Source: JBDXHU01 sp039989475
GTDB lineage: Bacteria; Pseudomonadota; Gammaproteobacteria; Pseudomonadales; Halieaceae
Reading direction: 5' to 3'
Assembly (NCBI GenBank): GCA_039989475.1
Contig: JBDXHU010000013.1
Location: 186,001-250,000, forward strand
DNA: 64,000 bases
Positions 24,845 through 33,128 of the stretch are shown in pieces (within the stretch, counting starts at the first letter, position 1; the number at the start of each line of letters is the position of its first letter). Both the position numbers and the translations under genes were made by a program. Under the pieces are notes generated by a model. The model was not told where the DNA came from and searched no databases. It saw nothing but the letters and a program-made list of their open reading frames with translations.

Positions 24845-24856
24845 GCTAATATTAGC
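24845..24856. promoter_or_regulatory. Perfect palindrome between dapA and the DUF3806 gene
   Basis: GCTAATATTAGC is a perfect 12-base palindrome, 23 bases from the DUF3806 start codon and just upstream of the predicted dapA promoter. It could be an operator for either divergent gene. Evidence is symmetry only. Confidence 0.3.
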
Positions 24857-24865
24857 CCAATTTGG

Positions 24866-24893
24866 TTGTTATCTGGCCGGTTACATGGATAAT
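24866..24893 (+). promoter_or_regulatory. Possible dapA promoter
   Basis: TTGTTA (24866-24871), 16-base spacer, GATAAT (24888-24893), about 63 bases before the dapA start. The -10 matches five of six consensus positions, the -35 four of six. Confidence 0.35.
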
Positions 24894-24955
24894 TGCGATC
24901 TTCTGAAGCGGCGGCTCACGCGGCCCGCCCGGTACAGGACTTCTGGAGTTCAAAC

Positions 24956-25831
24956 ATGATTAGCGGCAGCCTGGTTGCGCTGGTAACGCCCATGCACCCG
25001 GATGGCTCTCTCGACTGGGAGGCCCTGGACGCATTGCTTGCCTGGCATATTGACGCCGGTACCAATGGCATAGTCGCTGTCGGGACCACCGGTGAGTCGG
25101 CGACCCTCGCGGTTGACGAGCACTGCGAAGTGATTGCCCGCGTTATTGCCCAGGTGGCGGGACGTGTCCCGGTCATTGCCGGTACTGGCGCCAACTCCAC
25201 CAGTGAGGCCGTTGAGCTGACCCGCGCTGCCGCCGAGCTCGGTGCCGATGCCTGTCTGCTGGTAACACCTTATTACAACAAACCGACCCAGGAAGGCCTG
25301 TATCAGCACTACCGTCACATCGCCGAGTCGGTTGCCACGCCACAAATCCTCTACAACGTGCCCGGGCGCACCGGCGTCGACATGTTGCCAGCTACCGTGG
25401 CCCGCCTGACCGACATGGATACGATAGTGGGTATCAAGGAGGCCACCGGCGACCTGCAGCGTGGTCGTGAGGTGATTGATATCTGCAAGGGCAAGATGGC
25501 TGTTTATTCCGGTGATGACGCGACGGCAACCGAGCTGATGTTGATGGGTGCCCATGGCACCATTTCAGTATCCGCCAATGTTGCCCCCGCCGAGATCGCG
25601 GCTGTCAGCCGCCTGGCAATGGCCGGGGAAACTGAACAGGCCCGCGCCCTTGATGCCAGGCTGGCGCCATTGAACGAGGCCCTGTTTCTGGAGTCCAATC
25701 CCATTCCCGTAAAGTGGGCGCTGGCTGAAATGGGTCGCATTGAGCCCGGTATTCGCCTGCCTCTTACCGTCCTGGCCGAGAGCTGCCAGCAGCCGTTGCG
25801 CGAGGCCATGGCCAGCGCTGGAGTTATTTGA
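24956..25831 (+). CDS. dapA: 4-hydroxy-tetrahydrodipicolinate synthase
   Basis: 291 residues. Condenses pyruvate with aspartate semialdehyde, the first committed step to diaminopimelate and lysine. The ATG at 24956 (TCTGGAG upstream) gives the canonical N-terminus MISGSLVALVTPM; an ATG at 24893 would add 21 unrelated residues. TIM-barrel motifs: GTTGESATL, the YYNKPTQEGLYQHY segment, YNVPGRTGVD (Tyr and Arg of the active site) and Schiff-base Lys in GIKEATGDL. bamC overlaps its stop. dapE, dapD and dapC are further along the window. Confidence 0.97.
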   Translation: MISGSLVALVTPMHPDGSLDWEALDALLAWHIDAGTNGIVAVGTTGESATLAVDEHCEVIARVIAQVAGRVPVIAGTGANSTSEAVELTRAAAELGADACLLVTPYYNKPTQEGLYQHYRHIAESVATPQILYNVPGRTGVDMLPATVARLTDMDTIVGIKEATGDLQRGREVIDICKGKMAVYSGDDATATELMLMGAHGTISVSANVAPAEIAAVSRLAMAGETEQARALDARLAPLNEALFLESNPIPVKWALAEMGRIEPGIRLPLTVLAESCQQPLREAMASAGVI

Positions 25832-26862
25832 TGCGTTTGTTGTTGCTGACACTGTTATTGACCCTGGCCGGCTGTACCTGGCTCACCGGGGAGCAGGGCT
25901 ATCTCCGTGATCGTCAGGATGACTATCGCAAGGCCGAGATCGAGCCCCGTATTAAAGTACCTGCGAACCTTGAGGATGATGCCCTGCAGAGTATCTACGT
26001 GATACCGCCGATTACCGAGGATGTGCAGGTGGCCGGTGAGTTTTCCGTACCGCGGCCGACCCCGTTGGTGGCGCGGGAAAGTGAAGAGATGGTCCGCATA
26101 CAGCGCCTTGGCGAGGAAGAGTGGATGTTGGCGGCAGTCGCGCCCGGGCAGTTATGGCCCCAGGTACGCGCTTTTCTCAATAGCACCTCGATCCAGGTGG
26201 CCCGGGTCGATGCGCGGGAGGGCTTGATTGAGACCGTCTGGATGCAAGGTAGCGAGGAAACCATGAGCGAGCGCTTCCAATTTCGCATAGAGCAAGGTGT
26301 GCAGCGCAATACTTCTGAAATGCATGTGTTGCAGATGTTCCAGACCGGCGATATTGAAAGCTGGCCGGAGCGTTCGGCCGATACTGGGCGCGGTCACGAC
26401 ATGCTGATGGCCCTGGCCCAGTACGTGGCCAGTGCCTCCGAGACGGCGCCGGTGTCGATGATGGCGCAGCAGGGCATATCCGCCAGCGGCAAGGTGGCAC
26501 TGCAAGAGGATGCTGAGGGGCAGCCCTATATCAGCCTCGAGCTACCCTATCACCGCGCCTGGGCATCGACCGAGCGTGCATTGCGTGAATCCAGCTTCAC
26601 GATTCGCGACCTCGATCGTAGCGGCGGAGAGTATTTCGTCCGCTTCGTGCCGCCGGAAGAGGATGACAGTGGCTGGTTTGACTGGTTGCTGGGTGGAGAT
26701 GAGTCCAGCGGTGACGAAATCGGCGACCAGGACTTTATCCTGACCATGGTCAAGGAAGACGCGGATCTCGTGCATATCAGGATTGCACGCGAGGATCGCA
26801 AGCCACTGGAGGTGGCGCAGACCCAGCAGTTACTAACGCTGATAAAGGGCAATATCAATTAG
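25831..26862 (+). CDS. bamC: Outer membrane assembly lipoprotein BamC
   Basis: 343 residues. Lipobox TLAGC (Cys15). BamC is an accessory lipoprotein of the beta-barrel assembly machine whose core, BamA, is encoded at 51.2 kb. The N-terminal unstructured stretch includes DDYRKAEIEPRIKVPANL and is followed by two helix-grip domains. The ATG at 25831 shares its A with the dapA stop (TGATG). A TTG three bases earlier is less likely. dapA-bamC adjacency is conserved in many gammaproteobacteria. Confidence 0.9.
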   Translation: MRLLLLTLLLTLAGCTWLTGEQGYLRDRQDDYRKAEIEPRIKVPANLEDDALQSIYVIPPITEDVQVAGEFSVPRPTPLVARESEEMVRIQRLGEEEWMLAAVAPGQLWPQVRAFLNSTSIQVARVDAREGLIETVWMQGSEETMSERFQFRIEQGVQRNTSEMHVLQMFQTGDIESWPERSADTGRGHDMLMALAQYVASASETAPVSMMAQQGISASGKVALQEDAEGQPYISLELPYHRAWASTERALRESSFTIRDLDRSGGEYFVRFVPPEEDDSGWFDWLLGGDESSGDEIGDQDFILTMVKEDADLVHIRIAREDRKPLEVAQTQQLLTLIKGNIN

Positions 26863-26877
26863 CCGGACAGGACACTA

Positions 26878-27636
26878 GTGCGCTTCGCCTCACTGGGTAG
26901 CGGCAGCAAGGGCAACGCTACCCTGGTTCAATCTGGCACAACCCTGCTGTTGGTGGACTGTGGATTCTCCTTGCGGGAAACCGAGGCCCGCCTGCAACGG
27001 CGGGGGCTTGCAGGAGAGGACATAGACGCGCTCCTGGTCACCCATGAACACACTGATCATTGCTCCGGCGTGGCCCGGCTGTCACGCAAATACCAGCTAC
27101 CTGTCTATATGAGTCGCGGTACCTGGGCCAGCGGACGTTGCGAGGGAGCCTTCCAGGTGGAGTATTTCCACAGCGATGCCCGCTTTCAGATCGGCGATAT
27201 TACGGTCGCGCCCATTGCTGTGCCACACGATGCCCGCGAACCCTGTCAGTTCGTGTTGCAGGTGGGCGACCTGCGGCTGGGCATTCTCACGGACCTGGGG
27301 AGTATCACCAGTGCAGTGACGGATCATTATCGTCAGTGCGACGCGCTGTTGCTGGAATGCAATCACGATCGGGAGATGCTGCAACAGGGTCCCTATCCTT
27401 ACCCGCTGAAGCAGCGGGTGGGCGGCGACTGGGGGCACCTCAACAACCAGCAGGCGGCTGAGCTGCTGGCCCGGCTGCAGGGGGATGAACTGCGCCACCT
27501 GGTAGTGGCCCATATCAGTGAGCAAAATAACCACCGCGATCGCGTGCTGGACGCTCTTGGGCCGGTTTTCTCACGCACTGACAGCATTACCTGGGCTGAC
27601 CAGGTTCTGGGTTTTGAGTGGCTTGAGCTCGGTTGA
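26878..27636 (+). CDS. MBL-fold metallo-hydrolase (YycJ/WalJ-like)
   Basis: 252 residues from a GTG 15 bases after bamC. The metal-binding signature THEHTDHCSGV (HxHxDH) is intact. Further ligands are expected at PHDAREPCQF, ILTDLGSIT and the C-terminal VVAHISEQNNHRD. Relatives include the YycJ/WalJ exonuclease-like proteins. dapA-bamC-MBL is a conserved order in Pseudomonas and relatives, normally followed by purC, which is absent here. The 154 bases that follow, up to the opposing lipoprotein gene, contain nothing I recognise. Confidence 0.88.
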   Translation: MRFASLGSGSKGNATLVQSGTTLLLVDCGFSLRETEARLQRRGLAGEDIDALLVTHEHTDHCSGVARLSRKYQLPVYMSRGTWASGRCEGAFQVEYFHSDARFQIGDITVAPIAVPHDAREPCQFVLQVGDLRLGILTDLGSITSAVTDHYRQCDALLLECNHDREMLQQGPYPYPLKQRVGGDWGHLNNQQAAELLARLQGDELRHLVVAHISEQNNHRDRVLDALGPVFSRTDSITWADQVLGFEWLELG

Positions 27637-27790
27637 GATCCCCAAAACTGTGAACTGGTTCTCGGTTTCAGGTGACAAAAACCGCCGGTCGAAACTGTTG
27701 TCCCGGCTTTTCGGTAAGCTTGGGTCTTCAATGCCAGGGGATCCAACAATGACGCGGTCTGGAAGCCACGTTGCGGAGGCCAGGCCGGGG

Positions 27791-28291
27791 TTACTGGGTG
27801 CAGTGCTCCGGTGGTTCCAGTGTGAGTGTAGACAATGCGGCGAAGTACTCGAGCTGCTGGCACAGCAGTGCCTCATTTTCCTGCAGGTTCAGCAGCCGGA
27901 GTTCATTGAGGCCGCGCAGCGGCATAATACTGCGCAGGCGGTTGCCGTCGAGATAGACCTCGGACAACTGTGCCATGCCAGCCAGCGCATTCACGTTTTC
28001 GATGAGGTTATTGGACAACTTCAATTGTGCTATGGCAGTGAAACTCTCCAGACCGCTCAAATCGCTCACCCCGGCGTGACTGCAATTGAGAAAAACAAGC
28101 TGGTCGGCGGCGCTGATGCTACCGTCCTGGATGTGTTGTGCCACACACTCATGCAGGGCAGGATCGGCGATTTCATAGTCGCTAAACATGGGTGCCGGCT
28201 TGTAGACCACACGGTCATTGACCTTAAATTGATAGTCGGCGCAGGCTGCCAGAGCCAGTACCATCAGGAAAAGGGAAAAATAGTTGCGCAT
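27791..28291 (-). CDS. Small leucine-rich-repeat lipoprotein
   Basis: 166 residues. Lipobox ALAAC (Cys17). Residues about 75-145 form internalin-like leucine-rich repeats: VSDLSGLESFTAIAQLKLSN, NLIENVNALAGMAQLSEVYL and RLRSIMPLRGLNELRLLNLQ. Such domains bind proteins or peptides. Cys residues at both ends (LHECV and PPEHC) may form a cap disulfide. It is divergent from the nucleotide-cyclase-like gene with only 80 bases between start codons. A shared control region is possible. Function unknown. Confidence 0.78.
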   Translation of the reverse strand: MRNYFSLFLMVLALAACADYQFKVNDRVVYKPAPMFSDYEIADPALHECVAQHIQDGSISAADQLVFLNCSHAGVSDLSGLESFTAIAQLKLSNNLIENVNALAGMAQLSEVYLDGNRLRSIMPLRGLNELRLLNLQENEALLCQQLEYFAALSTLTLEPPEHCTQ

Positions 28292-28371
28292 GAATGGCCT
28301 CGTGGGGACTCAAGGCATAGCCCTCGAGCATTGTTTGACACTATAATTGCTGCTACCCCGGATAACAAAAA

Positions 28372-29673
28372 ATGAGTACCCGGATGTCAGATGCGAAGCC
28401 AGCAAAACCCCAGGCCGGGGCAGAGGCTGACGATGCTATCAGTATTGTGCAGCGGGGCAACCTCAAGTCCCTGGAAGCGACGCTTCGCAAGCAGTGGCGG
28501 CTGGGCCAGAATATCGTTCTGTGCTGGAGTGCGACAGAAAACGGTATCCTGGTGCTGCTGGTGCCGCATTACTTTCTCGGCAACTACTCGGCTGCAGCTG
28601 AAGATAAAGATAAAGACCACAATAGCAATGAGAGCTTCATTCGCCGCTTGATTTCGGGGCAGCGGCGCAAAAAGCGCGACGAATTCTTTGAGGTCGCCAA
28701 TCGTCTCGGGGTCTCGGCAACCTTCATCAAGCTTTCAGCCCCGCTGGGCGAGGAAAAACTGGTCACCGAGGCGGTCGAGGAAATTATCCGCCGTTACGGC
28801 ATCAGCTATGTGTCCAGCCGTGCTGTGCTGTTGTTCGATATCGCCGAGTTCTCGCTCTATACCCCGTTTGAACAAGCCAGCCAGCTCAACAGCCTGTCTT
28901 ATTCGATGAACTCGGCCTACAACAAATTGCTGACCCGCGGCATCGAGATTAATTTCGCTCGCACGACGACCGGCGATGGCTACTACGTCTGGAACCGTGA
29001 TTTGAGTGCGGCGGCGAACGAGGACCTCCTGCACTTCCTGCTGCTGGTGATTGCCGACAATGCGCTGGCCCGCGAGGCGTCCAAGGGAAATACCGTGCCG
29101 GTGATTCGCAGTGCGTTTCATATTGGCAGCCACTACGAGCTGTACCAGGCCGAGGGTGTCAATCCCACGGTATTCAGCTATATCGTCGGCGACGTGACCA
29201 TTGAACTGGCGCGCATGGTCGACCTGGCCATGCCCGGGCAGATCTTTATCGGCGACTTCGAGGTCGAACTACCCACACCTGACAAAGGGGATGATCAAGA
29301 CACGGTGACGCTGGATACCATGGCGTTTCTCGATCGTTGCAACACCGATAGTGAGCGGCTGCTGGGCGTGCAGCTTGCCGGGCAGGCGATTGCCGGGCTG
29401 GGCTGCAAGGTCACGCAGACCGAGGCCGCCGACGGCAATAACAGCGTGCGCCGCTTCAAATTGACCGACAAGCACGGTATTTCTCGCCATGCCTTTAATC
29501 TGCAGCTGGATATTGAAACCAGGGCCGGCGAGCGCTGGGCATTTGGCTTGAGCGGAGACAAGCTGCCTGCCAGGACCGCTGCTGATGCCGGTTCAGATGG
29601 AGCCGGGGAATCTGCAGATGATAGCTTCGAGCAGCTCAAGCGGCGCAGCAAGAAGATGGTCAGCGAGGATTGA
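28372..29673 (+). CDS. Class III nucleotide cyclase-like protein with degenerate active site
   Basis: 433 residues. Residues about 1-145 are a domain I do not recognise (LRKQWRLGQNIVLCWSATEN, then charged RRKKRDEFF). The cyclase homology domain follows. Metal Asp156 is in LLFDIAEFSLYTPFEQ and Asp202 in TTTGDGYYVW; GDVTIELARMVDLAMPGQIF is the helix that carries the transition-state Asn and Arg. Arg281 is present, but the Asn position is Ile277. The purine-selecting Lys/Glu position before GDG is Thr. It therefore probably binds metal and nucleotide, but its product, if any, cannot be predicted. No membrane segment. Its stop overlaps the upstream TTG of a phosphodiesterase-like gene. Confidence 0.8.
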   Translation: MSTRMSDAKPAKPQAGAEADDAISIVQRGNLKSLEATLRKQWRLGQNIVLCWSATENGILVLLVPHYFLGNYSAAAEDKDKDHNSNESFIRRLISGQRRKKRDEFFEVANRLGVSATFIKLSAPLGEEKLVTEAVEEIIRRYGISYVSSRAVLLFDIAEFSLYTPFEQASQLNSLSYSMNSAYNKLLTRGIEINFARTTTGDGYYVWNRDLSAAANEDLLHFLLLVIADNALAREASKGNTVPVIRSAFHIGSHYELYQAEGVNPTVFSYIVGDVTIELARMVDLAMPGQIFIGDFEVELPTPDKGDDQDTVTLDTMAFLDRCNTDSERLLGVQLAGQAIAGLGCKVTQTEAADGNNSVRRFKLTDKHGISRHAFNLQLDIETRAGERWAFGLSGDKLPARTAADAGSDGAGESADDSFEQLKRRSKKMVSED

Positions 29674-29681
29674 CCGGACCC

Positions 29682-30614
29682 ATGCTGCAGACCGTGAGAG
29701 CACGAGAAAAGGACGTCAGTAATTCGATCGATGTAAGCGATCCGGATGCGGTGGCGCCTGCGCTAATGGATATCCTCGGCAAGCATTATCCGGCGGAAGC
29801 CCTGCAGTCTATTCCTGCGCTGGTGGCTGATTTCGCCCGACTGTACCGGGGAGAATACCCGGGCTACCAGGCCTGCGATGTCGGCTATCACAATATGCAG
29901 CATGTGCTGGATGTCACCCTGGCCATGGCCCGGTTGATTGATGGGCACGAGCAGTGCCACAGCGAGGAGGCGCCCTTCAGCGCCGAGCTTACGGTGGCCG
30001 GCATCGCCTGTGCCCTGTTCCACGATGCCGGCTATATTCGCCGGCGCCACGACACCCGTCACCGCAATGGGGCCGAGTACACGCGTATACATGTCAGTCG
30101 TAGCGCCGAATTCATGGCGACCTACCTGCCCACCCAGGGGCTGGACTATGCCGTTCCCATTTGCCAGAGGATCGTGCATTTTACTGGCTACGAGGTGAAC
30201 CCGGCGGACATTGACGTGCCCACTGATGCCGAACGCACCATGGGCTGGTTGCTCGGCACAGCCGACCTGATCGCGCAGATGGCCGATGTTGCCTACCTGG
30301 AGAAATGTCGCGACAAGTTGTACCCGGAATTCGTCGAGGGCGGTATGGCCGGAGCCAAGGGTAAATTCACCAAAACCGGCATCATCTACAAGTCACCGGC
30401 GCACCTTATGCAATCCACACCCAATTTCATCCGCAGCGCCATACAGGTGCGCCTGGATGGCTATTTCCATTCCTACTACCGCTATGCGGCCCACCATTTT
30501 GGCGGTCCCAACCTGTACATGGATGCCATACAGGAGAACTGCAACCGGCTCGAGGCATTGCTGTCGCGCAATGATCCCGACTTGTTGCTGGGCGACGCAC
30601 TGGCACCACCCTGA
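29682..30614 (+). CDS. HD-type phosphohydrolase resembling class I cyclic-nucleotide phosphodiesterases
   Basis: 310 residues from the ATG at 29682; a TTG at 29670 overlapping the previous stop is an alternative. The class I PDE signature YHNMQHVLDV (Tyr69, His70, His74, Asp77) is intact. It is followed by the metal-binding His114-Asp115 in LFHDAGY and a late Asp in LGTADLIAQMAD, matching the fourth metal ligand of PDE catalytic domains. It should hydrolyse a cyclic nucleotide or another phosphoester. The position directly behind the cyclase-like gene implies that the two act on the same molecule. No sensory domain is visible. Confidence 0.82.
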   Translation: MLQTVRAREKDVSNSIDVSDPDAVAPALMDILGKHYPAEALQSIPALVADFARLYRGEYPGYQACDVGYHNMQHVLDVTLAMARLIDGHEQCHSEEAPFSAELTVAGIACALFHDAGYIRRRHDTRHRNGAEYTRIHVSRSAEFMATYLPTQGLDYAVPICQRIVHFTGYEVNPADIDVPTDAERTMGWLLGTADLIAQMADVAYLEKCRDKLYPEFVEGGMAGAKGKFTKTGIIYKSPAHLMQSTPNFIRSAIQVRLDGYFHSYYRYAAHHFGGPNLYMDAIQENCNRLEALLSRNDPDLLLGDALAPP

Positions 30615-31387
30615 GTACACCCCCGCGCGGGCTGGCCGTAGCCGCGACCGACGCCGAATGGCTGCAAGCAGCCACACAACTGGCCGCAGAACTGCAACTG
30701 CCCGTCTATCGGGAAAGTGATCCTGGCGAATACTCCGGACTGCTGCGTTTGGGCGCGGATGGGCTGGAACTGCAAGCTCTGGGCGAAAAAATGCCCGGTG
30801 CTGTGCGGGTTGATTTTGGCGCCGGGAAAATGCGTCATCGGCGCCGTGGTGGTCACAATGAGCCGCTGGGTCGTGCCGTGGGTGTCGGCAAGTGGGATGG
30901 GCTCAGTGTTGTGGATGCCACCGCCGGGCTGGGCCGCGATAGTTTCGTGCTCGCCGATCTAGGTTGTCAGGTCACTATGCTGGAACGCTCAGCGGTGGTT
31001 TTCGCCCTGCTGCGCGATGGTCTCGATAGAGCGCGACGCTGCGGTGATGCCTGGCTGCTCGCAGTCGTTCAGCGGATGAGTGCGCACTGCGCCGATTCCA
31101 GCCAGTGGCTTGCTCAGCAGGGTGATGCTTGCTGCGATGTCGTGTTGCTGGACCCCATGTTTCCGCAACGTAAGAAGAGCGCGCGGGTTAAAAAGGAGAT
31201 GTGGTTGTTTCAGCAGCTACTGGAAGCCGATACACCGCAGCCAGGGCTCCTGGAGCAGGCCCTGCACAGCGCCCGGCGGCGGGTGGTCGTCAAGCGCCCG
31301 GCCAGGGCCGAGCCGCTGGAGGGTCGGCAGCCGGATTTCGAACTGGCCGGCAAGGCGGTGCGTTTTGATGTTTACAACGCGGCTTGA
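30611..31387 (+). CDS. rsmJ: 16S rRNA (guanine1516-N2)-methyltransferase RsmJ, probable CTG start
   Basis: About 258 residues if translation begins at the CTG at 30611, which overlaps the preceding TGA (CTGA). The frame has a stop at 30572-30574 and no ATG, GTG or TTG until TTG 30749, yet the intervening 46 codons encode the N-terminal domain expected for RsmJ (RGLAVAATDAEWLQAATQLA). Later motifs are typical: RVDFGAGKMRHRRRGG, the SAM site VVDATAGLGRDSFVLADLG and the catalytic VLLDPMFPQRKKSA. It methylates G1516 of 16S rRNA. The start codon is uncertain; the identity is not. Confidence 0.87.
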   Translation: MSTPPRGLAVAATDAEWLQAATQLAAELQLPVYRESDPGEYSGLLRLGADGLELQALGEKMPGAVRVDFGAGKMRHRRRGGHNEPLGRAVGVGKWDGLSVVDATAGLGRDSFVLADLGCQVTMLERSAVVFALLRDGLDRARRCGDAWLLAVVQRMSAHCADSSQWLAQQGDACCDVVLLDPMFPQRKKSARVKKEMWLFQQLLEADTPQPGLLEQALHSARRRVVVKRPARAEPLEGRQPDFELAGKAVRFDVYNAA

Positions 31388-31409
31388 CGGAGCGCTTCAG
31401 CGGCCGTCA
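31385..31409. terminator. Hairpin between the convergent rsmJ and SDR genes
   Basis: Outer stem TGACGG / CCGTCA (31385-31390 with 31404-31409) and inner stem CGCT / AGCG (31393-31396 with 31399-31402). It spans both stop codons. No T-run flanks it on either side, so intrinsic termination is not assured. It may instead stabilise both 3' ends. Confidence 0.35.
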
Positions 31410-32176
31410 TTCATGGTAAAAAGGCGCCGTGTAAACACCGATTGGAATAGAGGGTCCAGCCAGCGGTAGAGCCGGCCCGATGAGTACACGCGCTTGCCGC
31501 GTTCGCAGGCGCGCAAGCCCTCCCTCACCACGACCTCGGCGTCATACCACATCCATTTCGGCATACTGTTCTTCATGTCCATTAACTGCGCGCGCTGGTG
31601 GAACTCGGTATGGGTATAGCCCGGGCAGAGGGCGCATACCAGGACTCCATCGCCAGCCACAGTCAGCGCCAGTTCCTCCGACATGGCAATGACCCAGGCC
31701 TTGCTGGGTCCATAGTTGCAACCACCGGCGCGTGCCAGTCGGCCTGCAACCGAGGCGATGTTGATAACCCGCCCAAAGCCGCGAGACTGCATGGGCGGTA
31801 CCAGCAGGTGGCAGAGCTGGGCCATGGAAAGCATCATCAGCTGGTAGAAATCACGTTGCTGTTGCCAGTCTGTCTCTTCCAGTAAGTTGGGTCCGGCCAC
31901 ACCGGCGTTATTCACCAGGTAGTCGATTTCCAGGCCGCGCTGCTGCAGTTCATCGAACAGGGCCTGTGGCGCGGATTCGTCACAGAGATCGGCGCAAATA
32001 CAATGGGTGTTTACCTTGTACTCCTGCCGCAGGCTGGCAGCAGTTTCCTCCAGCTTGTCAGCATTACGTGCGACCAGCACGAGTTGGTAGCCCTGGGCGG
32101 CTAACTGACGGGCGAACTCCTTGCCCAGGCCTGCAGAAGCCCCGGTAATCAGTGCGGTTCTCTGGTTTGCTTGCAT
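31397..32176 (-). CDS. Short-chain dehydrogenase/reductase
   Basis: 259 residues. Classical SDR motifs: NADP-binding TGASAGLGKEFARQLA, NNAGVAG, Ser of INIASVAGRL, and catalytic Tyr/Lys in YGPSKAW. The C-terminal third (GYTHTEFHQRAQLMDM) matches the cytoplasmic YqjQ/DltE-like acyl-reductase group. It is a paralogue of the SDR gene at 33.1 kb; the two face each other around the TraB-like gene. Substrate unknown. It is divergent from the TraB-like gene. Confidence 0.9.
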   Translation of the reverse strand: MQANQRTALITGASAGLGKEFARQLAAQGYQLVLVARNADKLEETAASLRQEYKVNTHCICADLCDESAPQALFDELQQRGLEIDYLVNNAGVAGPNLLEETDWQQQRDFYQLMMLSMAQLCHLLVPPMQSRGFGRVINIASVAGRLARAGGCNYGPSKAWVIAMSEELALTVAGDGVLVCALCPGYTHTEFHQRAQLMDMKNSMPKWMWYDAEVVVREGLRACERGKRVYSSGRLYRWLDPLFQSVFTRRLFTMNDGR

Positions 32177-32237
32177 CCACGTTCCCCTTGATTGGCAATG
32201 CTATAGTGGCGAAACCTTATCAGACGGTGCCGGATCC

Positions 32238-33107
32238 ATGCTGAAGAAGTTGCTGTGTTTCACCCTGCTGGCAATCTCGCTGCAATCGCAGGCAGCGGGA
32301 GAGCGCCTGCTAATCTGGGAAACCAGCACCGCCGGGTCCCAGGTCTACCTGTTGGGCTCAATGCATCTTGCCCGCGCTGATATTTACCCCTTGCGCAGGG
32401 AGATCATGCAGGCCTTTGAAGGCGCTGACAAGCTGGTGGTGGAACTTGATATCAGCGGCGCTGGGCAGCTTGCGATACAGCAACGCATGCTGGAGCGTGG
32501 CGCCTACCCGGCCGGCCGCAGTATTCGCGATGATTTGTCACCAGCCACCTGGCAAGCCCTGTCGCAGCAATTGCAGGCCAGTGGCCTGCCGCCGTTTTTA
32601 ATGGAATCCATGAAGCCGGGCCTGGTGATCACAACCTTGTCCACCTTCGAGATGATGAAGCTGGGCCTGGATCCTGAGCAGGGCATAGATCGCTATTTTC
32701 TCCGCCTGGCCCGGGGGCAAAAGCCCATACTTGAACTGGAGACCGTTGATGAGCAGCTCAATGTCTTGCTCGATTTTCCGCAGCCGGACTTGTTGGTAAG
32801 GCAAACTCTGGGGCAACTGGATCAACTTGAGTCGATAATGGCGCAACTGCTGGATAGCTGGAAACGTGGAGATGCTGCCGCGCTCAATAAACTGGTTATA
32901 GAGGATGAGCTGGCCGAACACCCGGAATACCGTGAATTGCAGCGGCGCATGTTTGATGACCGCAATCGCGCCATGACCGACAAGATCCTGGCATTGCAGC
33001 AAGCAGGCGGCCGCTATTTCGTGGTGGTGGGTGCGGGTCACCTGGTGGGAAATCGAGGTATCATCGCGCTGCTGCAGCAACAGGGTCAGCGCCCGCGTCA
33101 ACTTTAG
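32238..33107 (+). CDS. TraB/GumN family protein
   Basis: 289 residues from the ATG at 32238, which opens a signal peptide (MLKKLLCFTLLAISLQSQA); reading upstream would run into the divergent SDR gene. The family hallmark GSMHLARADIYPL is close to the N-terminus, and VVVGAGHLVGNRGII near the end carries the second conserved GxxH. TraB/GumN proteins are predicted metalloproteases related to Tiki and EreA. Likely periplasmic. It is followed 21 bases later by an SDR gene. Confidence 0.9.
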   Translation: MLKKLLCFTLLAISLQSQAAGERLLIWETSTAGSQVYLLGSMHLARADIYPLRREIMQAFEGADKLVVELDISGAGQLAIQQRMLERGAYPAGRSIRDDLSPATWQALSQQLQASGLPPFLMESMKPGLVITTLSTFEMMKLGLDPEQGIDRYFLRLARGQKPILELETVDEQLNVLLDFPQPDLLVRQTLGQLDQLESIMAQLLDSWKRGDAAALNKLVIEDELAEHPEYRELQRRMFDDRNRAMTDKILALQQAGGRYFVVVGAGHLVGNRGIIALLQQQGQRPRQL

Positions 33108-33128
33108 GTATTTGCGACAGGAATGAGC

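Noticed and set aside
27637..27790. Possible small gene or RNA in the 154 bases between the MBL-fold gene and the LRR lipoprotein gene
   Set aside because: Short ATG frames have no good ribosome-binding site or conserved feel, and no stem followed by a T-run was found.
28372..30614. Labelling the cyclase-phosphodiesterase pair as a Pycsar anti-phage system
   Set aside because: No adjacent effector gene (membrane or NADase type) and no mobile-element context; a phosphodiesterase partner argues for ordinary signalling.
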